A stretch of 14,025 bases of DNA from Methanobrevibacter sp. (GCA_017652345.1 JAGCBE010000458.1:1-14025); one strand, 5' to 3'. Shown: positions 6,263 to 13,646, counted from the first letter of the stretch. A program made the numbers and translations. The notes: generated by a model from the sequence alone, not told the origin.

Positions 6263-8665
6263 ATGGCAATAGAAGCAAATTTTAATAAAATCGTTTATCT
6301 TAATAGATTTAATAATTATTTCAATAGAAAACTTTTAAGAGGAAACTCTTTAAAAGATTATTTTTATGGACCATCCGGAGAAGATGTTAATTTGAGTTTA
6401 ACTTTTGGAAGAAACAGATTAATTGATTTTGATCCTGAGAATGATTGTTATTTAAGAGGCGATTTATTAAATATTCCTTTTGGAGCGGAAGTTAGTGTTT
6501 TAAATGTTGAGATAAATAACGGAATTGGAAATTTAACTTGGGATGAACAATGGGGCTATGATTATCACAAAGACACTAGAAGATTGTTTTTAAAATTTGA
6601 TACAACAGCGCAAAATTTATCTGATATACCTGCTGATATTGAAATTGTTATTTCCATTTATTTTAGAGATAGAATTTATAAAATTGATGAAAATATTAAT
6701 TTTAATCCAAATGATGATATAACAGCAGAAGCTTTGACAAATGATTTATTATTCCATCCAGATTATTTATTAGTTTTAGACAGTGAAAATAATATTGTTT
6801 CAAGATGGTTTATACTCCATGACCTTAGAACTAGAAGCGGACAATATAAGCTTCAATTAAGGAGAGATATAATCAGTGATTATTTATCAGAGATATTAGC
6901 TTCTCCCGTTTTTGTTCAAAAAGGTATGTTGGAAGAGTCTGATCCTTTTATTGTTAATAGTGAAGGAGTCTCTGTTAATCAAATTAAAACTAAAGAAACA
7001 AAGCTTGTTGATAATTCAGGAGTCGCATGGCTTGCTTGTTATATAGCAAAAAATGCTGTTGAAAATCTTTATATTGATGTAATGGAGCCAAATATTGCTG
7101 TTGAAACTTTTATCTATAAAGATAAAATAACAACAATAAGACAAGAATTTGATCTTATGGTTATACCTGCTGGCCCAATCACTGTAATTGATAAAAACGG
7201 AACAGAATTTGTTTGCGACACTGAGACTGCTTTTGCTATGATTGCTCAAATGGGGAGACAATTAGATGCAAGCTGTTATGATATTCAACTTTTACCATAT
7301 TTCCCCGTTAAAGAGGCAATCACTTCTGAAGGAAAATTAGACCTTAGATTAATTGGCTCTGAGCATGTTGAATTTGAATATTTAAAAACTTATGTTCATG
7401 CTATTTATCAAAAAATTTATTTAGATAGAGAAGATTTCGGAGATCCTTATCTTGGCTTAGATGGGTATTATCATTTAACTAAAATCTATAATTATTTTGA
7501 TTTATATTGGGACACTCCGGAAATGTTCACTGTTGTTTCATACACAGCAGAGCCAGCGACAGGAGATCCTACTTTTACAAGATTTAGTCAGGATGATGAA
7601 GAGTATGTTTCTATAGATATTAAATGTGGAACAACTCTCGCTTCTGTCCCTACAACTTTAGCTTTTACTTTTTCTTATAGTAAAAAACAACCTGCAGGAA
7701 TTAAAAAAGGAATAATGCTATATTGTCCAGATGCTAGCTTTGAAACTAATTTAAAGTCTATTGATGGCTCCACTATCGGAACAACTTTGAATAAAAAAGA
7801 GTCCTCAAATCTTCAACTTTTTAGATTTTGTTCGCCAAACTATCAAGGATCTTTTGATATTAATATTGCTAAAAATAATAATCAATTAGATGATATAAGA
7901 GCTTTCTGCACATATAAGCCTTATACTCCGTTTATTAAAGTTGCTCCATCTTTTGAATTTTTATATGGAGATAACTTTAAAGATGCTAGAGGATTAATTT
8001 GTGGTGGAGATTTTTCTCTCCCTCGCTCAACTGATGCTTGGCAAACATTCCAATTAAATAATAAGAATTATCAAAATATTTTTGATAGAGAAATCCAAAA
8101 TATGGATTTTAATTTCTCCATTGAGCAAAGAAATCAATATATAACAGGCGGAATAGGTATTGGAACAGCTACTCTTGCTGGCGCTGGCGCTGGCGCTGTT
8201 GCTGGCAGTATTGTCCCCGGAATTGGAACAGCTATTGGCGCTGCAGTTGGCGCTGTTGCTGGTGCGATTACTTCAACAGCAGGAATGATTGTTGACTCTA
8301 TCACAATGGCAGAAAAATACAGAGAGCAAAAACAATTTGCTATAGATAAATTTAATTATCAACTAGGAAATATTAAAGCTCTTCCTTACACTTTAACTAA
8401 AGTAGGCGCTTTTGATATAACAAGCAAAGTATTTGCCTTTGTTGAGCAATACGATTGCACAGAGGAAGAATTAGAAGCCTTTAGACAAAAAATCAAGTTT
8501 GAGTCAATGACTGTAATGAGAATAGATCAAATGATAAATTACTATCATAAATTTGATGAATTATGCTATTTTAAAGGGGAACTAATTAGGAATGATATTA
8601 TTGCTGCAGATAGTCATATTTTAGCAATTATATATGAAGAACTATTGAAAGGAGTTTACATCTAA
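6263..8665 (+). CDS. Tail knob protein (phi29 gp9-type) with membrane-active segment
   Basis: This is the tail tube/knob protein through which DNA leaves the virion. It has 800 residues, longer than phi29 gp9 (599). The N-terminal part carries beta-rich segments. The conserved stretch LRRDIISDYLSEILASPVFV (about 199-218) matches the gp9 region preceding the tube domain. Residues about 629-675 are nearly all Gly, Ala, Ile and Val (starting GGIGIGTATLAGAGAGAVAG). In phi29 a hydrophobic loop at the corresponding place forms a membrane pore during infection. A charged helical stretch follows (MAEKYREQKQF). The ATG at 6263 has GGAGG five bases upstream; a TTG at 6251 would add only four residues and bury the site. 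It ends by sharing a base with the next start (TAATG). Confidence 0.85.
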   Translation: MAIEANFNKIVYLNRFNNYFNRKLLRGNSLKDYFYGPSGEDVNLSLTFGRNRLIDFDPENDCYLRGDLLNIPFGAEVSVLNVEINNGIGNLTWDEQWGYDYHKDTRRLFLKFDTTAQNLSDIPADIEIVISIYFRDRIYKIDENINFNPNDDITAEALTNDLLFHPDYLLVLDSENNIVSRWFILHDLRTRSGQYKLQLRRDIISDYLSEILASPVFVQKGMLEESDPFIVNSEGVSVNQIKTKETKLVDNSGVAWLACYIAKNAVENLYIDVMEPNIAVETFIYKDKITTIRQEFDLMVIPAGPITVIDKNGTEFVCDTETAFAMIAQMGRQLDASCYDIQLLPYFPVKEAITSEGKLDLRLIGSEHVEFEYLKTYVHAIYQKIYLDREDFGDPYLGLDGYYHLTKIYNYFDLYWDTPEMFTVVSYTAEPATGDPTFTRFSQDDEEYVSIDIKCGTTLASVPTTLAFTFSYSKKQPAGIKKGIMLYCPDASFETNLKSIDGSTIGTTLNKKESSNLQLFRFCSPNYQGSFDINIAKNNNQLDDIRAFCTYKPYTPFIKVAPSFEFLYGDNFKDARGLICGGDFSLPRSTDAWQTFQLNNKNYQNIFDREIQNMDFNFSIEQRNQYITGGIGIGTATLAGAGAGAVAGSIVPGIGTAIGAAVGAVAGAITSTAGMIVDSITMAEKYREQKQFAIDKFNYQLGNIKALPYTLTKVGAFDITSKVFAFVEQYDCTEEELEAFRQKIKFESMTVMRIDQMINYYHKFDELCYFKGELIRNDIIAADSHILAIIYEELLKGVYI

Positions 8666-9135
8666 TGGGACCAATTCAAACAGCTTTAAATAAATTAGTT
8701 GGCGCTGTTTCTGGTGCTGTTGTGGGTGGAGCTAAATTAAAAGAACATGAAGGACAGATTGCAGCTCAGGAAGAACAAGCCCGCGTTAAGAAAAATGAAG
8801 CGGCAGCAGAAGAAAGAAAAGAAGCAAGAGCAGTTGCAACAGAAGCCGACCTTCAAAATTTAGGTGCTTCTGAAGTTGAAGCCAAAGCCTTTAGACTTGC
8901 TCAAGAAAGAGGACTTGCTGATCCAAAAAGAATTATTTATGATGAAGCAGGAAAACCTATTGCAACTTATGAAGAAATGGCTAATCTTTTAGCCGACCAA
9001 TCTTTAACAGGAACTCTCTCTTCCAGATTAAGAGGGAAAAATGCTGTTAAATTTAGAAAGCAATTATTAGAAGGAAAGACTCATAAAGAAAGAGTTGATA
9101 ATGCTCTTTTATCAGTGGGAGGAGGTAGAAAATAA
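8665..9135 (+). CDS. Putative internal virion or ejection protein
   Basis: Not recognised by family. The 156-residue product begins with a short Gly/Ala/Val-rich hydrophobic or amphipathic stretch (residues 4-22: IQTALNKLVGAVSGAVVGG), followed by a strongly charged Ala/Glu/Lys/Gln-rich helix at about 24-65, probably coiled coil, and a basic C-terminus ending SVGGGRK. The architecture, together with the position between tail knob and connector, resembles small pilot or ejection proteins that travel with the DNA, but this is inference from composition and place. Start and stop both overlap their neighbours by one base (TAATG), so it is translationally coupled to both. AAAGGAG lies upstream. Confidence 0.5.
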   Translation: MGPIQTALNKLVGAVSGAVVGGAKLKEHEGQIAAQEEQARVKKNEAAAEERKEARAVATEADLQNLGASEVEAKAFRLAQERGLADPKRIIYDEAGKPIATYEEMANLLADQSLTGTLSSRLRGKNAVKFRKQLLEGKTHKERVDNALLSVGGGRK

Positions 9136-10259
9136 TGCCACCAAAGAAACCTAAAGGCGCTTTTATTGGAGATCCTTCTCTTTACTTAAAAGCAGGAATA
9201 GATCCAAGAACAGGGCTTCCAACTAGAGGAGCTATCTTTGATTTAAAAGCTGGGATGAAAAAAATCCTAAGAGTTATAGACCAACAAGATGCTGTTAATC
9301 GTTATAAATGGTATAATTTGCCATGCGATTTAACTTCAGAAGAAATTGAGACTCTTCTTTATTATAATGGCACTCTTTGCTTTTTCTATTTTAAGGAATT
9401 AGATCAATTTTTCTTCATGCCTTATACACTTGCAGGAACAATAGATTTTTACGGAAGATATAATAAGATTTCTCCTGTTCCTATTGCTGCGACAAGCGGA
9501 AATAAAAAGGATGAAAAGAGATATGCTGAGCAATCAGTTTTATTACAAGCTTTAAAATTAAATGTTGTTAAAGCTCCAAAAGATTTAGAAGAATTAACTT
9601 TAAAAGATTTTTATAATTCCGCAGTCCTTTTGTGGGATTATTCAAGACAAAGAAGCCAATTTGTTATTCCTAGACAACAACTCAATGAAGCTATTTTAGA
9701 AGTTGAGTCTGATATTATTCCATTCCTTAGAACTTCCATGATCCAAGCTTCAGGAGTTAGAGGAATGAAAGTTGATGATGCGGATGCTTCAGAAGAAGCT
9801 GAAAGAGTTTCTAAACAACTTTATCATAGCGCTTTAACAGGAGAGATTTATTCTCCATTTACCGCTAAGATAGATGTCCAAGATTTAGCAGAAGGATCTC
9901 CTGTAAAATCTGAAGAATTTTTATTGACTCTTCAAGCTTTAGAAAACTTCAGATTAGGAACTTATGGAATTAAAAACGGTGGATTATTCCAGAAGAAGGC
10001 CCATGAACTTCAAAGCGAGTCTGATCTTAATGCTGGAGATGTTGCAACAATCTTTAATGATGGGTTAGCCATGAGACAACACTTCTGCAATATTGTTAAT
10101 TCAATTTGGGGAACTTCTATTTGGTGTATGCCTGCAGAGTCTATGATTGGACAAGATTTAAACGGAGATGGAGTCCTAGTTGATACAGACATGGAACAAT
10201 CAGGAGGAGTCTCCAGCGATACAGGAATGACTGAAACAGGAGGAGAAAAAAATGCTTAA
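9135..10259 (+). CDS. Head-tail connector / portal (phi29 gp10-type upper collar)
   Basis: This protein forms the dodecameric portal at the capsid vertex, which the packaging ATPase docks on. It has 374 residues against 309 in phi29. The segment YKWYNLPCDLTSEEIE (about 58-73) aligns with the phi29 FEWENLPPTINPSFLE, and TIDFYGRYNKISPVP aligns with QRDVYNQATVFRAASPVY. The middle carries helices that should form the channel stem, and AESMIGQDLNGDGVLV begins an extended acidic, Gly-rich tail not present in gp10. GGAGG lies eight to nine bases upstream. It overlaps the next gene by 8 nt. Confidence 0.85.
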   Translation: MPPKKPKGAFIGDPSLYLKAGIDPRTGLPTRGAIFDLKAGMKKILRVIDQQDAVNRYKWYNLPCDLTSEEIETLLYYNGTLCFFYFKELDQFFFMPYTLAGTIDFYGRYNKISPVPIAATSGNKKDEKRYAEQSVLLQALKLNVVKAPKDLEELTLKDFYNSAVLLWDYSRQRSQFVIPRQQLNEAILEVESDIIPFLRTSMIQASGVRGMKVDDADASEEAERVSKQLYHSALTGEIYSPFTAKIDVQDLAEGSPVKSEEFLLTLQALENFRLGTYGIKNGGLFQKKAHELQSESDLNAGDVATIFNDGLAMRQHFCNIVNSIWGTSIWCMPAESMIGQDLNGDGVLVDTDMEQSGGVSSDTGMTETGGEKNA

Positions 10260-10854
10260 GCCATGGTATGCTCCTAAATATGGAAATTTAACTTTTTGCC
10301 AAGTTTGGGAAAGTTATGATGAATTCAAAGCGGATTATGATGAAGCAATCGCTTATTTTGCTCAAAATCCAGCGCCTTTAAAAGCAAATTCAGTTATGAC
10401 TTTATTTTTCTTGCTTTATGCTAAATACGGAAATAACCCAATAGCAAATTCTGATGTTAATCAATTCAAATATAAAGTCTGGGCGACTATTTATGCTTAT
10501 GGCCCAATGTGGGAAAAGAAAGTTGAAATTCAAGACACAGTCCGCGCTCTTCCAGAAGCTGACTTACTTGTTGGATCTAAACAGATTTATAATCATGCTT
10601 TCAATCCATCCACTACTCCTTCAACAGAGACTCTGGAGGAACTCCCATTTATTAACGATCAAAATACAGCGCAACATAAGAAGAGCAAGATGGAGGCTTA
10701 TTCCTTATTATGGGAATTGCTCCATGCAAACGCGACTGAAGAATTTTTAAGACAATTTAAAAAACTGTTTTCTATCGCTGTTGGCGCTCAATGTGTTCCG
10801 TTTTATATTGATGATGAAGATATTTTTGCTCATAATGAAGAGGAGGAAATTTAG
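10252..10854 (+). CDS. Lower collar protein (phi29 gp11-type)
   Basis: This 200-residue protein is predicted to join the portal to the tail knob. Its order directly after the connector is that of phi29 gene 11 (293 aa). It is alpha-helical in appearance: FFLLYAKYGNNPIANSDVNQ at about 51-70, then FKYKVWATIYAYGPMWEKKV, and GSKQIYNHAFNPSTTPS at about 107-123, patterns I associate with lower-collar proteins of small phi29-like phages. The C-terminus is acidic (IDDEDIFAHNEEEEI). GGAGG precedes the ATG and lies inside the end of the connector gene. Assignment rests mainly on synteny plus recognised segments. Confidence 0.72.
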   Translation: MLKPWYAPKYGNLTFCQVWESYDEFKADYDEAIAYFAQNPAPLKANSVMTLFFLLYAKYGNNPIANSDVNQFKYKVWATIYAYGPMWEKKVEIQDTVRALPEADLLVGSKQIYNHAFNPSTTPSTETLEELPFINDQNTAQHKKSKMEAYSLLWELLHANATEEFLRQFKKLFSIAVGAQCVPFYIDDEDIFAHNEEEEI

Positions 10855-10856
10855 TT

Positions 10857-11234
10857 ATGAAAGAATTTTTAATTCAAAATTGGCAATATGTCGCAGCTAT
10901 TTGTTTTGCAGCTCTTTCAACAGTTTTTTCAACAATTTTAATTATTAAAAAATCTGGTGGAAAAATCTCAATATGGGATGCTGTGAAAGCAGTTATTCTG
11001 GAAAAAATCCCTTCTTATATCGCTATTGTTGAAGTTGAAGGACATGGCGAAGAGAAAAAAAACAGTGTATTAAACATGGCTTTAAGAGAAGCTTCTGAGT
11101 CTTTAGGAAGAAAACTCACTGAAGAAGAGACTCAGGCTGTTATTGCTTTAGCTTCTAAACAAATTGAAACAGTTTTAGCGGCCCCTCAAAAAAAAGAAAT
11201 TGCCGATAAACCTAAAAGTAAATATAGAGTATAG
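10857..11234 (+). CDS. Single-pass membrane protein, holin candidate
   Basis: This 125-residue protein has one clear N-terminal membrane segment at about residues 9-30 (WQYVAAICFAALSTVFSTIL), followed by KK, so the C-terminal hundred residues should be cytoplasmic. The tail is charged and helical, including NMALREASESLGRKLTEEET, and ends with a basic motif KSKYRV. Size and topology fit a small one-segment holin, the place phi29 gives to gene 14 among late genes, but no holin family signature is visible. A virion-associated membrane-anchored protein is an alternative. The gene follows the collar stop by two bases, with GAGGAGG upstream. Confidence 0.48.
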   Translation: MKEFLIQNWQYVAAICFAALSTVFSTILIIKKSGGKISIWDAVKAVILEKIPSYIAIVEVEGHGEEKKNSVLNMALREASESLGRKLTEEETQAVIALASKQIETVLAAPQKKEIADKPKSKYRV

Positions 11235-11245
11235 GAGGATCTAAC

Positions 11246-11992
11246 ATGTCTCTAAAATTACCAAATGACAAAATTGTCTATAATCTCCCTGAACAAGTCG
11301 GAGTCAATACTGAAAATATTAAATATTTAGCAGAAGTTTACAAAGATATTGACTCAATTCCTGCACAATTCGCGGACATAAAAACTTATTTTGATGATGT
11401 AATGACTCCTGCTTTTGCTGGCTGGACAACTACTTTTCAAGGCTGGACTAATACACTTGATACTTATTTAGCCAACATGTCTAGCGCAGCTCTTGGAGCT
11501 ATTGCCAATGGAACAGTTGCGGGAAATTTTGCTGTGTCAGGTTCCTTTACAGCCGACAGCATAATTGAAAATATGACAGGATACACTTTTGTTAAGTTTA
11601 CTCCATCAACTTTAGCATATAACTATAAATATGTAGGAGTTGTTAAAACAGGAAATAAAATTACTTTTGTTGTTTATTTAGAAGCAACGCCAAATACAAC
11701 TATCAATGTAGGAGTCACTCTTCCTTTAGGGACTTTCAATGTTCCTTCTGCTGTTGGTGCTAAATTATATCCTTCAACTATTGCCGGATTGAATAATGTT
11801 TTAAGTTATAAAAAGACAAACATTTTAAATTCATCAAACGGAACATTCTCTTCTGCAAAAGAAATTGTATATAAGACAACTGCAACAGCTTTAGAATTTG
11901 ATTTATCAGTCACAGAAGCTCTAAGTGCAAATGTTCCATATTTATTAAGAATTGAAATTACATTCTTGTTAAGCGACAGCCTTGTTTCCTAA
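11246..11992 (+). CDS. Putative tail fibre / appendage (receptor-binding) protein
   Basis: This is the last late gene, 248 residues. The first 40 residues are mixed and probably anchor it to the virion. Residues about 55-80 are rich in Trp/Thr (FAGWTTTFQGWTNTLDTYLA). From about 88 on it is beta-rich with many Thr, Val and Asn (GNFAVSGSFTADSIIENMTG, then a domain to the end), as in small trimeric fibre tips. The region begins with TVAGNFAVSGSF, reminiscent of repeat motifs in fibres. phi29-type phages carry appendages encoded at the end of the structural block. GGAGG lies upstream, and the stop is seven bases before the terminator. No enzyme motif is seen. Confidence 0.58.
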   Translation: MSLKLPNDKIVYNLPEQVGVNTENIKYLAEVYKDIDSIPAQFADIKTYFDDVMTPAFAGWTTTFQGWTNTLDTYLANMSSAALGAIANGTVAGNFAVSGSFTADSIIENMTGYTFVKFTPSTLAYNYKYVGVVKTGNKITFVVYLEATPNTTINVGVTLPLGTFNVPSAVGAKLYPSTIAGLNNVLSYKKTNILNSSNGTFSSAKEIVYKTTATALEFDLSVTEALSANVPYLLRIEITFLLSDSLVS

Positions 11993-11998
11993 ACAACA

Positions 11999-12024
11999 GC
12001 CCCCAAATAGTGGGGGCTTTTAAT
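11999..12024 (+). terminator. Rho-independent terminator of the late operon
   Basis: GCCCCC and GGGGGC form a perfect 6-bp stem around AAATAGT, followed by TTTT and an AT-rich stretch. It starts just after the fibre gene stop and separates the late operon from the convergent right operon. On the minus strand no T-run follows, so it mainly stops rightward transcription. Confidence 0.9.
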
Positions 12025-12027
12025 AAT

Positions 12028-12180
12028 TTAATATCTTTGATACAATTTAAGAGTCTCAAAACAAGAAATGTAAAGTTTGAAAGTCTTGCGCCATTTTCTT
12101 GAATTGAACTTAAGAGCGCCCAATTCCTCGTAAAGGCGCTTTTTTTGGTCCTCTAACTCAATAATTTCTAATTGGCTCAT
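12028..12180 (-). CDS. Small helical protein of unknown function (50 aa)
   Basis: Not recognised. The 50-residue product starts MSQLEIIELEDQKKRLYEEL; the first 25 residues have a heptad-like pattern typical of a coiled coil, and the remainder is basic with several Phe and Tyr. I use the ATG at 12180 because GGAGG lies nine to ten bases upstream and overlaps the stop region of the preceding gene; an in-frame ATG at 12237 would overlap that gene. It is the last gene of the right operon, ending six bases from the late terminator. Confidence 0.6.
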   Translation of the reverse strand: MSQLEIIELEDQKKRLYEELGALKFNSRKWRKTFKLYISCFETLKLYQRY

Positions 12181-12182
12181 TT

Positions 12183-12356
12183 TTAATCCTCCGGCTCTGG
12201 GCAAAAGAGATCCTCTAAAAAGTTTGAAGCTATGCAATTAGGAAAACTGAACTTTTGATGATATTCTTCTAAAGTCATCCCATATTTTTTGGCTTGTTCT
12301 TCGCAGTCAAGAATTTCCCCTGTAAATCTGGATTTAACATATCTATAATAAGTCAT
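12183..12356 (-). CDS. Small acidic protein of unknown function (57 aa)
   Basis: Not recognised. I read 57 residues: MTYYRYVKSRFTGEILDCEE at the N-terminus, then QAKKYGMTLEEYHQKFSFPN, ending LFCPEPED. The CEEQAKKYGMTLEEYHQ part looks like two short helices with a turn, somewhat like an HTH or a small zinc-less adaptor domain. The ATG overlaps the upstream stop as ATGA, and GAGGAGG lies upstream. Its stop lies two bases before the next gene. The overlap and strong binding site support it as a real gene. Confidence 0.62.
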   Translation of the reverse strand: MTYYRYVKSRFTGEILDCEEQAKKYGMTLEEYHQKFSFPNCIASNFLEDLFCPEPED

Positions 12357-12694
12357 TTTAAATCCCCCTCCTCAAAGATTACTTTGCACCCTTTGCACCC
12401 ATTAAAACCTCTGAGAAGCTCTTTTCTAATGGTGGGGCTAACTTTTGATAAGTTAAATCGGAATGTCATTCCCTTAAATAGGTTGGCTGGGTCCTTTCCC
12501 TCAAGTCCTAGGCATGCCCTCAAATGGTGGGAGTCTGTAGCAAAAAAGATTAGATCTCTCTTTTTCCAGACTGCAGCAAATAAACCGTTGCAGGCATAAA
12601 TTGGACATGTTAAAGCCTTCTCCCCAATATTGCAAAGTGAGTGAGCAGGCAAGCGCACAGATCCAACGCGCATTTTATAATTGACTCTAAGCAT
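12353..12694 (-). CDS. Hypothetical protein with cysteine pair (113 aa)
   Basis: Not recognised. The 113-residue basic product starts MLRVNYKMRVGSVRLPAH; the middle holds a mostly hydrophobic strand-rich part (ACNGLFAAVWKKRDLIFFAT), and the C-terminal third has CKGC with further cysteines at about 21, 30, 35 and 60. Those cysteines could bind a metal, but spacing does not match a named finger. AAAGGAGG lies seven bases before the ATG, among the strongest sites in the window. It follows the repeated boundary element and overlaps the next gene by 4 nt. Confidence 0.65.
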   Translation of the reverse strand: MLRVNYKMRVGSVRLPAHSLCNIGEKALTCPIYACNGLFAAVWKKRDLIFFATDSHHLRACLGLEGKDPANLFKGMTFRFNLSKVSPTIRKELLRGFNGCKGCKVIFEEGDLK

Positions 12695-12784
12695 CTTAAA
12701 GCCTCCTTTCTTCCCCTCTCCATCTCTCAGGGCTTGGGACCTGCTGCGGCTGGATTAGAAGAAAGGGCGAAGGCTCCGCCCTTT
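12695..12784 (-). repeat. Gene-boundary element, copy 2
   Basis: In minus-strand order this spacer holds a perfect hairpin right after a stop codon (AAAGGGCG and CGCCCTTT, loop of 7), then a 27-nt core (12731-12757), then a purine-rich ribosome binding site. The core matches 23 of 27 bases of the copy at 13078-13104, with identical blocks GGCTTGGGAC and CTGCGGCTG (plus strand). On the plus strand the hairpin is followed by TTTTT and could act as a rightward terminator. Confidence 0.6.
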
Positions 12785-13045
12785 TTACCATTCATAATAA
12801 TAATATTTGCTTTCACTCTGGATCAATTCGCCTTCATAATGGCGGGCAATAATTGCCGCGTATCGGTGGCGCTCTTCCATTAATCCGCGATCTTCTCCTT
12901 CGCCTAGCCACTTAGTAATAAAGGCGACTGCTTCCTTATGACTTCTAAAAATAGGGCTTTTAATTTCCGCGCCTGACATCCCCTTTATAATTGCTTGGAA
13001 TTCTTCCCCTATTTCTGCTTTTTCCATTAAATCGTATTTGTCCAT
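12785..13045 (-). CDS. Hypothetical protein (86 aa)
   Basis: Not recognised. The 86-residue product starts MDKYDLMEKAEIGEEFQAII. The core is helical and charged (HKEAVAFITKWLGEGEDRG, then RHRYAAIIARHYEGELIQ), and the C-terminus is unusual: YYYYEW. I use the ATG at 13045 with AAGGA five bases upstream. A longer reading from 13165 would add 40 residues encoded by the repeated spacer and overlap the preceding gene, so I reject it. It sits between two copies of the boundary element. Confidence 0.62.
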   Translation of the reverse strand: MDKYDLMEKAEIGEEFQAIIKGMSGAEIKSPIFRSHKEAVAFITKWLGEGEDRGLMEERHRYAAIIARHYEGELIQSESKYYYYEW

Positions 13046-13129
13046 GATTTCCTTCTTTCTCCCTCTGCATTTTTGGAGGCTTGGGACTCCCTGCGGCTGC
13101 ATTAAGAAGGGCGGAAAATTACCACCCTT
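13046..13129 (-). repeat. Gene-boundary element, copy 1
   Basis: It has the same plan as the copy at 12695-12784. A hairpin at the end of the upstream gene (13107-13129; plus strand AAGGGCGG and CCACCCTT, where the minus-strand RNA can form a G-U pair) includes the stop codon. Next comes the 27-nt core at 13078-13104, then a purine-rich binding site before the ATG at 13045. The two copies diverge in the outer parts but keep the order. Confidence 0.6.
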
Positions 13130-13523
13130 TATATAATTTATAAAATGCTTCAGAGACTCCGCCATGGATCCACATCATGGCGCAGAATTTAACAGCGGCT
13201 TGATCTTCTGAAAATTTGGCGGCCTCTTGTTCTGTTTCCTCTAATACAAGGGCCAAAATCCTTTTAGCATCTCCAAAATAGAAGAGATGATCAAAAATTG
13301 AATTTGTAAGACCGCGGCCCCATTCTGTGAAGGCCTCTTGATAACATTGTTTAGGCTCTAAATAAATTTTACCGCTTGGGCCTTTTGTGGCTTCTATGAA
13401 ATCATGAGCCATAATGAAGGCGGCTTCTTCTGCTGTCTTTGGATCTTCATCCCATCCGCTGCAATATGCAACCATAGCAGCCTTTAAATTTTGAATTGCT
13501 TTTTTTGAGTTTGTTTTTAACAT
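13119..13523 (-). CDS. Hypothetical protein, first gene of the right operon (134 aa)
   Basis: Not recognised. The 134-residue product is mostly helical and acidic after a basic start (MLKTNSKKAIQNLKAAMVAY). It has stretches such as KTAEEAAFIMAHDFIEATKG, FTEWGRGLTNSIFDHLFYFG and FCAMMWIHGGVSEAFYKLY, with many aromatic residues. No membrane segment or catalytic motif is seen. The ATG has a moderate AAGG nine bases upstream, just after a 6-bp hairpin. It would be the first protein from the second early promoter and so a candidate for a host-directed protein, but this is inferred from place only. Confidence 0.66.
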   Translation of the reverse strand: MLKTNSKKAIQNLKAAMVAYCSGWDEDPKTAEEAAFIMAHDFIEATKGPSGKIYLEPKQCYQEAFTEWGRGLTNSIFDHLFYFGDAKRILALVLEETEQEAAKFSEDQAAVKFCAMMWIHGGVSEAFYKLYKGW

Positions 13524-13537
13524 GTGCTTTTACCTTT

Positions 13538-13579
13538 AACCCCTTTAGGGGTTCCCTTTCTTCTTGCTTATCTCTAAGC
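13538..13579 (-). promoter_or_regulatory. Two hairpins in the 5' leader of the right operon
   Basis: On the minus strand the transcript would begin near 13579 with GCTTA-GAGA-TAAGC (13579-13566), a 5-bp stem with a GNRA-type loop, and then carry AACCCC-TAAA-GGGGTT (13553-13538) just ahead of the ribosome binding site. A stem at the very 5' end commonly protects mRNA; the second may tune translation of the first gene. Confidence 0.5.
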
Positions 13580-13585
13580 ATCTTT

Positions 13586-13614
13586 ATTTTAAAATATATG
13601 TTGTCATGTGTCAA
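13586..13614 (-). promoter_or_regulatory. Leftward promoter of the right operon
   Basis: On the minus strand a perfect TTGACA (13614-13609) and TAAAAT (13591-13586) are separated by exactly 17 bases. This is the best sigma-70-type promoter in the window and drives the genes at 13523-12028. The -35 box lies within the operator copy at 13600-13615. Confidence 0.72.
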
Positions 13615-13615
13615 C
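13600..13615. promoter_or_regulatory. Palindromic operator, right copy
   Basis: GTTGTCATGTGTCAAC differs from the copy at 4293-4308 only at the centre (T for A). Both have the same position and orientation relative to a leftward promoter, overlapping the -35 box. This supports joint control of the two leftward operons by one regulator. Confidence 0.62.
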
Positions 13616-13646
13616 ACTTGAAATCTAAAAGAAAAAAATCTTTCTT

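Noticed and set aside
10454..10750. 98-aa frame inside the lower-collar gene
   Set aside because: Out-of-frame overlap wholly inside a well-supported gene, with no binding site.
12294..12599. 101-aa plus-strand frame
   Set aside because: Antisense shadow of the 113-aa and 57-aa genes, which have strong binding sites and an ATGA overlap.
12641..12883. 80-aa plus-strand frame
   Set aside because: Runs antisense across a gene end, the repeated spacer and another gene end; no binding site or start context.
12695..13129. CRISPR-like repeat pair
   Set aside because: Only two diverged copies with a whole gene between them; no spacers and no cas genes.
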